NCBI GenBank assembly: GCA_035635555.1
Contig: DASQAT010000048.1
Location: forward strand, 115,051-179,050
DNA length: 64,000 bases
From: Candidatus Dormiibacterota bacterium
Lineage (GTDB): Bacteria; Acidobacteriota; Polarisedimenticolia; Gp22-AA2
Direction: 5' to 3'
Positions 18,494-25,882 of the stretch are shown here, one piece after another. Under the pieces are notes generated by a model. It saw nothing but the letters and a program-made list of their open reading frames with translations, did not search any database and was not told the origin of the DNA. Positions within the stretch are counted from its first letter, which is position 1, and the number at the start of each line of letters is the position of its first letter. The position numbers and the translations under genes are program-made.

Positions 18494-18945
18494 TGTCGAC
18501 CGAACTGGGGGACCTGTACCAGGAAGTGATCCTGGACCACAACCGGCGGCCGCGGAACTTCGGCGACCTGCCGTCGGCCTCCCGGCGGGCCGAGGGGCAC
18601 AACCCGCTGTGCGGAGACCGGGTGACCGTGTCCGTGGTCCTGGAGGGGGACATCCTCAAGGACGTGCGCTTCCAGGGATCGGGCTGCGCCATCTCGAAGG
18701 CCTCCGCCTCGATGATGACGGAGAGCCTGAAGGGGAGGAGCCGGACGGAGGCCGAGGATCTGTTCCAGGCGTTCCACCGCCTGCTCACCGAGGACGGCGC
18801 GTCCGCCGACCCGAATGTCCTCGGAAAGCTGGTGGTGTTCTCGGGCGTGCGCGAGTTCCCGGTGCGCGTCAAGTGCGCCACGCTGGCCTGGCACACGCTG
18901 CGCGCGGCCCTCGAGAACGCGCGCGACATCGCCACGACGGAGTGA
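18493..18945 (+). CDS. sufU: SufU zinc-dependent sulfur acceptor
   Basis: A 150-residue SufU. The three cysteines C40 (NPLCGD), C65 (GSGCAISKAS) and C128 (VKCATLAWHTL), plus D42, form the Zn/persulfide site. The stretch between C65 and C128 contains the insertion that separates SufU from IscU. The short N-terminus and GLYQ-like opening (LGDLYQEVILDHNRRPRNFG) are typical. It accepts persulfide sulfur from SufS. The ATG shares one base with the sufS stop. Confidence 0.95.
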   Translation: MSTELGDLYQEVILDHNRRPRNFGDLPSASRRAEGHNPLCGDRVTVSVVLEGDILKDVRFQGSGCAISKASASMMTESLKGRSRTEAEDLFQAFHRLLTEDGASADPNVLGKLVVFSGVREFPVRVKCATLAWHTLRAALENARDIATTE

Positions 18946-18952
18946 CCGAACG

Positions 18953-19309
18953 ATGACCGACCCAATCGATCTGTCCGGACCGATACCCGATCTGAAGCAG
19001 GGCGATGACCTGAAGGCGAGGGTGGTCGAGGTCCTGCAGACCTGCTACGACCCCGAGATTCCGGTCAACATCTACGAGCTGGGTCTCGTCTACGACGTGG
19101 ACGTGAAGGAGGCGTCGGGCGAGGTGAAGGTCCGCATGACCCTGACGTCCCCCGCCTGCCCCGTGGCCGGATCGCTCCCCCCCGAGGTCGAGGCCAAGAT
19201 CCGCGCGGTCCCGGGAGTGAACAACGTGAGCGTCGAGGTCGTCTGGGATCCCCCCTGGACGCCCGAGAAGATGTCGGACGCGGCGAGACTCCAGCTCAAC
19301 ATGATGTGA
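18953..19309 (+). CDS. sufT: SufT / MIP18-family (DUF59) Fe-S maturation factor
   Basis: A 118-residue DUF59 protein. The central YDPEIPVNIYELGLVYDVDV and TSPACPVAG (with the conserved Cys) are the family hallmarks, and VEVVWDPPWTPEKMSD is the usual C-terminal strand. SufT proteins help deliver or maintain clusters under high Fe-S demand. It closes the suf operon 7 bp after sufU. The 16 bp to the convergent Rieske gene hold no visible terminator hairpin. Confidence 0.92.
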   Translation: MTDPIDLSGPIPDLKQGDDLKARVVEVLQTCYDPEIPVNIYELGLVYDVDVKEASGEVKVRMTLTSPACPVAGSLPPEVEAKIRAVPGVNNVSVEVVWDPPWTPEKMSDAARLQLNMM

Positions 19310-19325
19310 GCCGAGGGAGGCGGTC

Positions 19326-20591
19326 CTAGGGGGCTTCCTTGCCGGAACGGCTGATCGGCGTCCACTCCTTCGTCCCCAGCAGGCGGTCGGCCACGAAGTT
19401 GTCGAAGACGTGGACCATCCACTCGAGCGTGCTCAGGCGTCCCCGGTTGTAGCCCCCCGACTCCGTCCCCTGGTAGGCCAGCTCGCAGGCGTGCCAGTCC
19501 TGCCGGTTGGTCAGGTCCCAGAAGTCGGCGGCGTCGGAGGGATCGAAGTCCGGCCGTCTCACCTCGTCCCCGTCGAACAGGAACTCGCAGACGACGTCGC
19601 AGCGCCCCACCTCCTGCGGCCAGACGACGTGCGTCATGACGTAGTCGGGGTGGAGGCTCAGCAGCATGTTCGGGTAGACGATGTAGTAGTGGATGCGGCG
19701 CAGGTCCTCGGACGGAAGCCCCTTGAACGGCGCGCGGTTGCTCTTGCCGCTCAGGGACATCGTCTCGTACTCCTCCTTGCGCAGATCCATCCAGCCGCCC
19801 ACGGTCGCCTGGTTGATCAGGTCGATCTCGCCGCTCGTGTAGTGCGACACCTTGTTCAGCTCGGGATGGATCAGGGCGCAGTGATAGCACTCCGAGTAGT
19901 TCTCGCAGAGCATCTTCCAGTTCGTGTCCACGCTGTAGGAGATCCGCTTGCCCCGCCTCAGGGCGCCCATCCTGAAACGCGAGAACTTCGTCGCCATCTC
20001 GCCGAGGTGCTCCATCAGGCCGGGATCTCCGGCGGAGAAGTTGATGAACAGGAAGCCGTCCCAGCGCTCGAGCCGCACGCGGTTCAGACCGTACTGCGTC
20101 CGGTCGAAGTTGCGGGCCTCCTCCATGTGGGGGGCGACGCGCAGCCCGCCGTCGAGCCCGTAGGTCCAGGCGTGGTAGGGGCAGAGGAAGTTCTTCAGGC
20201 CGGAGCCGGAGGGCTCCGTGACCAGGCGCGAGCCGCGGTGCCGGCAGACGTTATGGAAGGCGTTGATCCGGCCATCCGCGTCCCGCACGACGATGACGCT
20301 CTCGCGGCCCACCGTGCGCGTCAGGAAATCGCCCGGCTTCTCGATGTCCTCCTCGCGCCCGACGCAGAGCCACATCTTCGAGAAGATGTCGCGCAGCTCG
20401 CGCTGGTGGATCGCCGGGTCGTGATAGAGCCGCCCCGGGAGCGTCGTGGCCTCCTCGAGCGGCAGACGGACGGTGGCGAGCTCGCGCTCGAGGTCAGGAA
20501 GACTCAACGGCAGCGCCGCCGGCGCGAACGCTTGCGCGCCCGAACCGGCGACATCCGTACCGAGCGTCCTGCTGTCGAGTGCGTTGGCCAT
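19326..20591 (-). CDS. Rieske-type aromatic ring-hydroxylating/quaternary-amine monooxygenase alpha subunit
   Basis: A 421-residue oxygenase subunit. The Rieske [2Fe-2S] ligands are C116-R-H118 and C137-P-Y-H140. The mononuclear iron site is N231-Y-S-E234-C-Y-H237-x4-H242. The bridging acid at 234 is Glu rather than the Asp of ring-hydroxylating dioxygenases. Glu here is typical of the carnitine/glycine betaine/stachydrine group (CntA, GbcA), so a quaternary-amine substrate is possible. No reductase or ferredoxin gene is next to it. It is monocistronic on the minus strand, converging with the suf operon. Its product is cytoplasmic. Confidence 0.85.
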   Translation of the reverse strand: MANALDSRTLGTDVAGSGAQAFAPAALPLSLPDLERELATVRLPLEEATTLPGRLYHDPAIHQRELRDIFSKMWLCVGREEDIEKPGDFLTRTVGRESVIVVRDADGRINAFHNVCRHRGSRLVTEPSGSGLKNFLCPYHAWTYGLDGGLRVAPHMEEARNFDRTQYGLNRVRLERWDGFLFINFSAGDPGLMEHLGEMATKFSRFRMGALRRGKRISYSVDTNWKMLCENYSECYHCALIHPELNKVSHYTSGEIDLINQATVGGWMDLRKEEYETMSLSGKSNRAPFKGLPSEDLRRIHYYIVYPNMLLSLHPDYVMTHVVWPQEVGRCDVVCEFLFDGDEVRRPDFDPSDAADFWDLTNRQDWHACELAYQGTESGGYNRGRLSTLEWMVHVFDNFVADRLLGTKEWTPISRSGKEAP

Positions 20592-20730
20592 GGGCGTCTC
20601 CTTCGTCGACGTGGGGAAGGAAATATATCAGCGGCGCGCGCGGCGCGCAAGAGAATTGAAACATCGCCTCGCATAGTGAAACCGGAACGGAGCGCCCCAT
20701 CCGCCGTCCCGCGCGTCGCGGCGCGCCACG

Positions 20731-20736
20731 TATACT
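20731..20736 (+). promoter_or_regulatory. -10 box (TATACT) for a probably leaderless transcript
   Basis: TATACT ends seven bases before the ATG at 20744, so transcription should begin at or next to the start codon. No clear -35 and no ribosome site are present. Confidence 0.4.
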
Positions 20737-20743
20737 GAGCGCC

Positions 20744-21976
20744 ATGTTCTCGCGCCGGTTGGCATGGCCCTGTCCGCCCAATCGCCTGTCGCGGCTCGTG
20801 GACGAGAAGAGTACGCGCGCCAGGCGCCTCTTCGACCTCACCGGATCGAACCCGACTCGCGCCGGTCTGTCGTACCCCGCCGAGGCGATTGCGGCGGCGC
20901 TCGCCGACGCGGGCGCCGCCCTCTACGAGCCCTCGGCGCGCGGCCTCGGGACGGCGCGCGCGGCGGTCGCCGAGGACGCGGCGCGGCGCGGCCGGCCGGT
21001 CGCGCCGGACCGGCTCCTCCTGACGGCGAGCACGAGCGAGGCGTACGCTCTCCTGTTCAAGCTGCTGGCCGATCCCGGCGAGACGGTCCTCGTGCCGCGG
21101 CCGAGCTACCCGCTGTTCGACTACCTGGCGGCCCTCGAGGGTCTGCGGGTCTCGACCTATCCGCTGGCGTTCGACGATCGCTTCTCGATCGATCTGGACG
21201 CCCTCGAGAGCCTCCTCGACGCTCGAGACACGGCACCCCCCCGCGCTGTCGTCCTGGTGAACCCGAACAACCCGACCGGGACGGCGCTGAGACGGGGGGA
21301 GCGGTCGCGGCTGCGGGAGATCTGCGGCGCTCGCGGCGTCGCTCTGATCTCGGACGAGGTGTTTCTCGATTATCTGGACCAGGACGAGGTCGACGCGGCC
21401 GCGCGCATCGGCGACCCGATGGTCTCCGCCGTGTCGGGCGGGGCGGGCGCCGCCGCCGGCCCCGCGGACGGCGCGCTCACGTTCACGCTCGGCGGGCTAT
21501 CGAAGAGCTGCGGCCTCCCGCAGATGAAGCTCGGCTGGATCGTGGCGGACGGCCCCGGGGCTCTCGTGAGCGAAGCCCTCGAGCGGCTCGAGCTCATCGC
21601 CGACACGTACCTGTCGGTCGGGACGCCGGTCATGCGCGCGGCGGGGCGTCTGCTCGAAATCGGCGCGGCCATCCGGTCCGCCATCCGGCGGAGAGTCGCT
21701 GAGAACCTGGAGGCCCTGCGCGGGCGGCTGAACCCCGGGTCGGCCTGCCGGCTGCTCCGGCGCGACGGAGGCTGGTACGCCGTCCTGCAGGTGCCGGCGA
21801 CGGCGCCCGAGGAGGACCTGGTGCTGACGCTCCTGGCCGAGGACGACGTCCTGGTCCACCCCGGCTACTTCTTCGACTTCCCGCGCGAGGCGTACCTCGT
21901 CCTGAGCCTGCTCCCTGCCCGCTCCGATTTCGACGAGGCGGTGCGGAGGATCCTGGCGCGCCTCGATCGCCGCTGA
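20744..21976 (+). CDS. class I/II PLP-dependent aminotransferase
   Basis: A 410-residue fold-type I aminotransferase. VNPNNPTG (172-179), the Asp of LISDEVFLDY and the Schiff-base lysine K254 in GGLSK-SCGLPQMKLGW are all present. The segment after the lysine and the YEPSARGLG opening resemble the alanine/aspartate-type subgroup, but the amino-donor specificity cannot be read. It is monocistronic, divergent from the Rieske gene, and followed by a hairpin at 21984-22011. The ATG is at 20744, directly after a -10 box, with no ribosome site. Confidence 0.85.
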   Translation: MFSRRLAWPCPPNRLSRLVDEKSTRARRLFDLTGSNPTRAGLSYPAEAIAAALADAGAALYEPSARGLGTARAAVAEDAARRGRPVAPDRLLLTASTSEAYALLFKLLADPGETVLVPRPSYPLFDYLAALEGLRVSTYPLAFDDRFSIDLDALESLLDARDTAPPRAVVLVNPNNPTGTALRRGERSRLREICGARGVALISDEVFLDYLDQDEVDAAARIGDPMVSAVSGGAGAAAGPADGALTFTLGGLSKSCGLPQMKLGWIVADGPGALVSEALERLELIADTYLSVGTPVMRAAGRLLEIGAAIRSAIRRRVAENLEALRGRLNPGSACRLLRRDGGWYAVLQVPATAPEEDLVLTLLAEDDVLVHPGYFFDFPREAYLVLSLLPARSDFDEAVRRILARLDRR

Positions 21977-21983
21977 CGGCAAA

Positions 21984-22011
21984 AGGGCCGCCCGTCGGCA
22001 CAGGCGGCCCT
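21984..22011. terminator. bidirectional hairpin terminator
   Basis: Nine-base perfect inverted repeat AGGGCCGCC (21984-21992) and GGCGGCCCT (22003-22011) with a 10-nt loop. Four A bases precede it on the plus strand, so a minus-strand transcript would read the stem followed by UUUU. It begins 8 bp after the aminotransferase stop. Confidence 0.65.
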
Positions 22012-22201
22012 CCCCCCACCCTGAGCCACGAACCGTCGGGGCCACGAACGGGCGTGGTCCTTGATCCGGACGCGGCTCAGGAGCGATCCCGAAGGTCCAT
22101 CCTCATCTCGTGTCGTTCGTGAAACGGTAGTACGGCGCCGGGACATATACGACCGCCTCCCCGGGCCTGTCAAGAAGAATTGGAGGAACGGATTGGGGAA
22201 C

Positions 22202-22232
22202 GGACGGGCCCGCGGGAGTCGCGGGCCCGTCC
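22202..22232 (-). terminator. strong hairpin after the small Cys-rich gene
   Basis: Thirteen-base perfect inverted repeat (GGACGGGCCCGCG at 22202-22214 and its complement at 22220-22232) with a 5-nt loop. It lies 12 bp beyond the stop of the minus-strand gene at 22245. There is no U-run after it, so it may work as an mRNA 3'-end stabiliser or a weak terminator, backed by the hairpin at 21984. Confidence 0.6.
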
Positions 22233-22244
22233 ATCAACAGGGGG

Positions 22245-22505
22245 CTACAGGCACTTGCTCGTCTGACAGGTCCCGCCGGAGAGGGTGCAGTAGAAGCCGT
22301 GGTCCGCCCGGCACCCCTTCTTGCCGCCGCAGGAGTTGTTCGGGCAGTTGATCGGGACGGCGTAGGTCGAGCCGATCGAGACGCTCGACAGCGCCGAGAC
22401 GTACGGATTATGCGCCGGCACGGACGGCGCCAGCGCCGCCAGCACGAGCGCGGTCACGGCGACGATCGCCAGGAATCTCGCGGAGTACTTGATGAGCATC
22501 GACAT
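22245..22505 (-). CDS. small secreted six-cysteine protein, unknown function
   Basis: An 86-residue protein with a clear signal peptide (hydrophobic FLAIVAVTALVLAALAPSVPA, residues 11-31). The mature part of about 55 residues carries six cysteines: C54, C59, C65, C73, C80 and C85, spaced x4-x5-x7-x6-x4. That pattern suggests three disulfides or a metal site in a knottin-like fold. The ATG at 22505 is preceded by AGGAGG; an ATG 27 bases earlier would put charged residues before the signal peptide. It is 23 bp downstream of the multidomain lipoprotein gene and probably co-transcribed. I do not recognise the family. It is not obviously a paralogue of the BufA-like peptide nearby, whose Cys motif differs. 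Confidence 0.65.
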   Translation of the reverse strand: MSMLIKYSARFLAIVAVTALVLAALAPSVPAHNPYVSALSSVSIGSTYAVPINCPNNSCGGKKGCRADHGFYCTLSGGTCQTSKCL

Positions 22506-22528
22506 CGGAGGGCCCTCCTCGTATCGGT

Positions 22529-25294
22529 TCACTGCTCGAAATAATCATGCTTCACCTTGGGCAGTCGTTCCTCGTACACGAAGTGATCCGAGTGATCCGG
22601 GGTGTGGCACTCGAGACAGACCTTCGCCGGGACCTCGCGGCGGATGTTGTCCTTGGCCGGTGAGGAGGCGTGCGCGGCCCCGGGACCGTGGCACACCTCG
22701 CACTGCACGTTGGCGAGCAGCGCCTCGGGCATCCCCAGCCGGTAGCCGTGCGGCGTGCCGAACCCGACGACGTGGCACACCACGCACTTCGGCTGGAAGT
22801 GGCGGTGCCGGTCGAGGAGCGTCTTGTAGGCCGAGGCGTGCTTGGTGCGGCGCCACTGCGCCATCTCGGCGGCGTGGCACTCGGCGCATTTCGCGGCGCC
22901 GACGTAGTCTCCGCTGCGGCGCGCCGGATCGTCCGCGAAGAGGGGGGGCACGGCCTCCTGTGCCGCGGCCAGCCTGCCGACCCGATCGTAGAAGCGGTTC
23001 AGGGTCTCGCGCACCCGCGGGTCGTCCGGCGTGTCCTCGTAGAGCCAGTGGTCGCCGAATTCGGCCGAGGCGATCCGGCCTTGAGCGTCGAGCCCCAGAC
23101 GGACGCTGCTCAGGCCGTAATTGGTCAGGCTCGAGTAGGCCACCAGCATCCGACCGACGAACCCGGGCTGATCCTCGGGGTGGATGTGCTCCTCCTTGCC
23201 GTCGATCTTCGCGGGAGCGCGGTACTCGCTCGAGATGACCGCGTCGAGGCCGGGCACGGAGGCGGCCACCGTCCGAATCGTGTAGGGAGTGAGGCGCCCG
23301 ATGGCGACCACGAGATCGGCCTTCGTCCTGAGGGACGGGACCACGCGTTTCAGCGTGTCGATCGGATCGTCGAACGCCAGCGACTGGGTGTTCTCCTCGA
23401 ACAGGGCGGTGGCGGTCTTGCCGTACGGAGGCTCGAACACGCCGATCAGCCCCACGCGCACCCCGTTCGAGCGCAGCACGAGCGTCGCGGGTGCGACCGG
23501 CTTCCCGTCGTTCCGGATGTTGGCCGCCAGGAAAGGAACGCTCAGTCCGCGCGTCTGCTCCCTGAAGTAATCGAGTCCAAATGTGAGCTCGGTCGTGCCG
23601 ACGGCCGCCGCCTGGTACCGCATCATGTCGAGCGTGCCGAGGTAGAGCGCCTGCTCCTGCCGGGTCAGGAAGTCGAGCTCGAGCTGTTTCTCGGGCCGGA
23701 CGAAGGCGCTGCCGACGTCGAGCAGGAGGGCCTGCGGGTCCCCCTTCCGGAGCGCCGCCAGGGCGGTCGAGCGGCGCGCCACGCCACCGGACTGGTTCAC
23801 CTTGCAGCCGCAGTTCTCGAGGTATCCCTGCGTGTCGCCGGTGAACAGAAGCGTCAGCCGCCTGGTCACGGGGCCGGCGGGCGGGTCGGGCTGCGGCTGT
23901 GTCGGCGCGAGCGTGTAGGCCCGCCCGAGCGGGATGATCTCCCGGCCCTGCACGTAGCGCGTGCGGAACTCGGCGCGGAAGTCCGGGTGGACCTGGGGGA
24001 CGATCGACCAGAACGAGGGGGCGCGGCTGCGGCCGAAGACGGTGGGCAGGAGCGCGTCCAGCGTCTCCTTGCCGCCGCTCCCGCCGCGCAGCTCGTGGTC
24101 GAGGTGGGCCAGGACGAAGGGGGCGCGCGCCTCGGTCTCGATCCGGTGCGCTCCGGCGCTCGAGTAGATCTTCTCGAGGTCGGGCTCGACGCCCAGCACG
24201 CCGATCGACAGCAGGTAGCCGACCGCCAGGCTGCGCGTCACCTCCTCTTCCGGGATCAGCCCCGCGGCGGCCACCGCGCGCCAGGAGTACAGCTGCTTGA
24301 CGCCGTCCACGAGCCAGTACTCCTCGGGGCGGGCGACCTCGGTCCTGTACGGGGCGTGACGCACGTATGCCTCGATGAGCGACATCGCGAACGTGTGCAG
24401 CCGGTCGGCGGTCAAGGGGGCCAGCGTCCCCCCCTGCCCGGTCCCCCAGCCCTCCCCGGCGATCTCGTCGCCGGTCGGTGCCTTGGGGGCCACCACCACG
24501 AGGTACTCGGGCCCCAGGTCGCGTCCGAACAGGCCGTGCACATACCGCGCCGCCGCCTCGAGACCCTTGGCTGCGCGCTCCTCCTGCTCCGCGGGGATGT
24601 CCGCCTCGAACGCGAGGCGGCAGCGCGTGCCGCCGAGATCGAAGGATCTCTCGTGGAAACGGCCGAAGCCGACTGCAGCCGAGACCAGGTGCTCCGCGGC
24701 GAGCGTCCCGCCGACACCCGGACGGAAGGCGTCGCCGGCTTTCGCCCACGGCGCCCGCGCCTCCCAGCCCTGCGGCAGGTCGAACGTCACCGACAGGTCC
24801 CGCAGCCTCTCCGCGGGGTCCGGCAGGAGGAACAGGTCGCGCCCGACCGTGAAGCCGAACTCTTTCCCGAAGTACCCGTGGCAGCGGCCGGTGAACCCCA
24901 TGTGGCTGTCCCCCTCGCGTGTCCCGGTCCTCACGGTGTAACGCACCACGAGCGTCGGGGGGAGCGGTCCGTGCAGCACGATCCGGGGGATGTCCAGGGT
25001 GCGGTTGTTGAACGAGGCGTTCTCGATCGTCGTGGCGGCCGCGATCGGGGCTCCATCCGCGCCGGCGGCCGAGATGTCCTCGATCTTGAGCACGCCGGTC
25101 GTCGCGAACCCGCGCAGTTCGAGGCCCTTCGACGGCGCCCCCTGGATCCGCATGGTCACCGCCAGGCGGTCCGGCTGCCCTTCCGCCCGCGCCGGGGCGA
25201 CTGTGAACGCCACGGCGGGAGGACGCTGGCAGCCGGCCAGAAGAGGCAGCGCCGGAACGAGGAGGACGATCGCGAGTCTGTTTCCCGGAGACAA
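22529..25294 (-). CDS. lipoprotein fusing a protease-like region, a UshA/SoxB-like metallophosphatase and a tetraheme cytochrome c
   Basis: A 921-residue three-part protein. The TTG start at 25294 follows AGGAGAAGCC and gives a short lipoprotein signal with lipobox L-L-A-G-C22. Residues about 30-450 resemble the N-terminal part of M1-type peptidases or a peptidase-like transport module (YTVRTG, RYVHGLFGRDLGPEYLVVVAPK, AEYWLVDG-type segment), but I see no HEXXH zinc motif, so it may be inactive. Residues about 475-790 are a calcineurin-fold phosphatase of the 5'-nucleotidase/SoxB kind (LLFTGDTQGYLENCGCKVN, LLLDVGSAF). The C-terminus has four CxxCH hemes at C803, C837, C865 and C893 (CAECH, CVVCH, CEVCH, CLECH). 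It is probably anchored on the periplasmic side. Substrate unknown. Confidence 0.8.
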   Translation of the reverse strand: MSPGNRLAIVLLVPALPLLAGCQRPPAVAFTVAPARAEGQPDRLAVTMRIQGAPSKGLELRGFATTGVLKIEDISAAGADGAPIAAATTIENASFNNRTLDIPRIVLHGPLPPTLVVRYTVRTGTREGDSHMGFTGRCHGYFGKEFGFTVGRDLFLLPDPAERLRDLSVTFDLPQGWEARAPWAKAGDAFRPGVGGTLAAEHLVSAAVGFGRFHERSFDLGGTRCRLAFEADIPAEQEERAAKGLEAAARYVHGLFGRDLGPEYLVVVAPKAPTGDEIAGEGWGTGQGGTLAPLTADRLHTFAMSLIEAYVRHAPYRTEVARPEEYWLVDGVKQLYSWRAVAAAGLIPEEEVTRSLAVGYLLSIGVLGVEPDLEKIYSSAGAHRIETEARAPFVLAHLDHELRGGSGGKETLDALLPTVFGRSRAPSFWSIVPQVHPDFRAEFRTRYVQGREIIPLGRAYTLAPTQPQPDPPAGPVTRRLTLLFTGDTQGYLENCGCKVNQSGGVARRSTALAALRKGDPQALLLDVGSAFVRPEKQLELDFLTRQEQALYLGTLDMMRYQAAAVGTTELTFGLDYFREQTRGLSVPFLAANIRNDGKPVAPATLVLRSNGVRVGLIGVFEPPYGKTATALFEENTQSLAFDDPIDTLKRVVPSLRTKADLVVAIGRLTPYTIRTVAASVPGLDAVISSEYRAPAKIDGKEEHIHPEDQPGFVGRMLVAYSSLTNYGLSSVRLGLDAQGRIASAEFGDHWLYEDTPDDPRVRETLNRFYDRVGRLAAAQEAVPPLFADDPARRSGDYVGAAKCAECHAAEMAQWRRTKHASAYKTLLDRHRHFQPKCVVCHVVGFGTPHGYRLGMPEALLANVQCEVCHGPGAAHASSPAKDNIRREVPAKVCLECHTPDHSDHFVYEERLPKVKHDYFEQ

Positions 25295-25380
25295 GGCTTC
25301 TCCTGTGAGACGGCTCGAACCGGCCAGAGGCCCGGGGTGGCAGAAGCCGTTGTTATTGACCGGAGCCCGGCCGTTTGTCA

Positions 25381-25405
25381 ACCGGGGGGCGGGGCCGCCC
25401 CCGGT
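25381..25405. repeat. GC hairpin between divergent transcription units
   Basis: Inverted repeat: ACCGGGGGGCGG (25381-25392) and CCGCCCCCGGT (25395-25405), one G bulged. It ends one base before the -35 box of the bufA-like gene and may insulate it from minus-strand transcription. Confidence 0.5.
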
Positions 25406-25434
25406 TTGTCAGGGTCCCGGTCGTTGTGTATACT
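25406..25434 (+). promoter_or_regulatory. promoter of the bufferin-like cluster
   Basis: TTGTCA (25406-25411), a 17-bp spacer and TATACT (25429-25434), each box five of six to consensus. It leaves a leader of about 60 nt before the bufA-like ATG at 25501. Confidence 0.65.
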
Positions 25435-25500
25435 CCGGCACCTTCCGTGGGGCCATGGTGGTCCCACGGGTGTCCACGCAGCAGCAAGGAGGACAGAAGG

Positions 25501-25785
25501 ATGATCGGCAAGAAGGCTCTGGGCTTCGTCGTTGCGGCAGCGGTCGTCGGCATGCTCGCGGGCGGTCACCAGTTCGCGGCTGAGGGGAAGAAGGACTCGG
25601 GCAAGACCGTGAAGTGCTCGGGCGTCAACTCGTGCAAGGGCAAGGGCGAGTGCGCCTCCGCCGACGGCAGCCATGCCTGCGCCGGCAAGAACGAGTGCAA
25701 GGGCAAGGGCTGGGTGAAAGTGAAGAGCGAGAAGGAGTGCACGGATAAGGGCGGCACCGTGATGAAGGAAGAGAGCAAGGGATAA
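25501..25785 (+). CDS. bufA: BufA2-like bufferin-type RiPP precursor (Cys-rich periplasmic peptide)
   Basis: A 94-residue precursor. Residues 1-28 are a Sec signal peptide (MIGKKALGFVVAAAVVGMLA then GGHQFAAEG). The mature part is Lys/Gly-rich with six cysteines: C39, C45, C51, C60, C66 and C80. An 11-residue motif occurs twice, C-S-G-V-N-S-C-K-G-K-G (39-49) and C-A-G-K-N-E-C-K-G-K-G (60-70). This CxGxNxCKGxG motif and the downstream DUF692 and DUF2063 genes are what defines BufA2-type bufferins. Their cysteines are converted by the DUF692 enzyme (to thiooxazoles in studied cases) and bind copper. An AAGGAGG site precedes the ATG. A long hairpin separates it from bufB. Metal and modification here are inferred. 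Confidence 0.82.
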   Translation: MIGKKALGFVVAAAVVGMLAGGHQFAAEGKKDSGKTVKCSGVNSCKGKGECASADGSHACAGKNECKGKGWVKVKSEKECTDKGGTVMKEESKG

Positions 25786-25827
25786 TCCGCCCCGGCCCGC
25801 CCGGCGGGCCGCCTGACTGATTGTCCG

Positions 25828-25865
25828 CGGACGGCCCCGGGCCGCGATCCGGCCCGGGGCGTCCG
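25828..25865 (+). terminator. bufA-bufB intercistronic hairpin (attenuator or 3'-end stabiliser)
   Basis: CGGACGGCCCCGGGCCG (25828-25844) pairs with CGGCCCGGGGCGTCCG (25850-25865) with a single bulged G and a 5-nt loop, giving a stem of about 16 bp. A smaller GC hairpin lies at 25794-25810. There is no U-run, so partial termination or processing is more likely than full termination. It would make precursor mRNA more abundant than enzyme mRNA. Confidence 0.6.
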
Positions 25866-25882
25866 GTTCCCCCACCCCGAAC

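Noticed and set aside
22507..22518. GGAGGGCCCTCC palindrome over the ribosome site of the small Cys-rich gene as a riboregulator
   Set aside because: The palindrome has no loop and so cannot fold on itself; it is probably chance overlap with the SD sequence.
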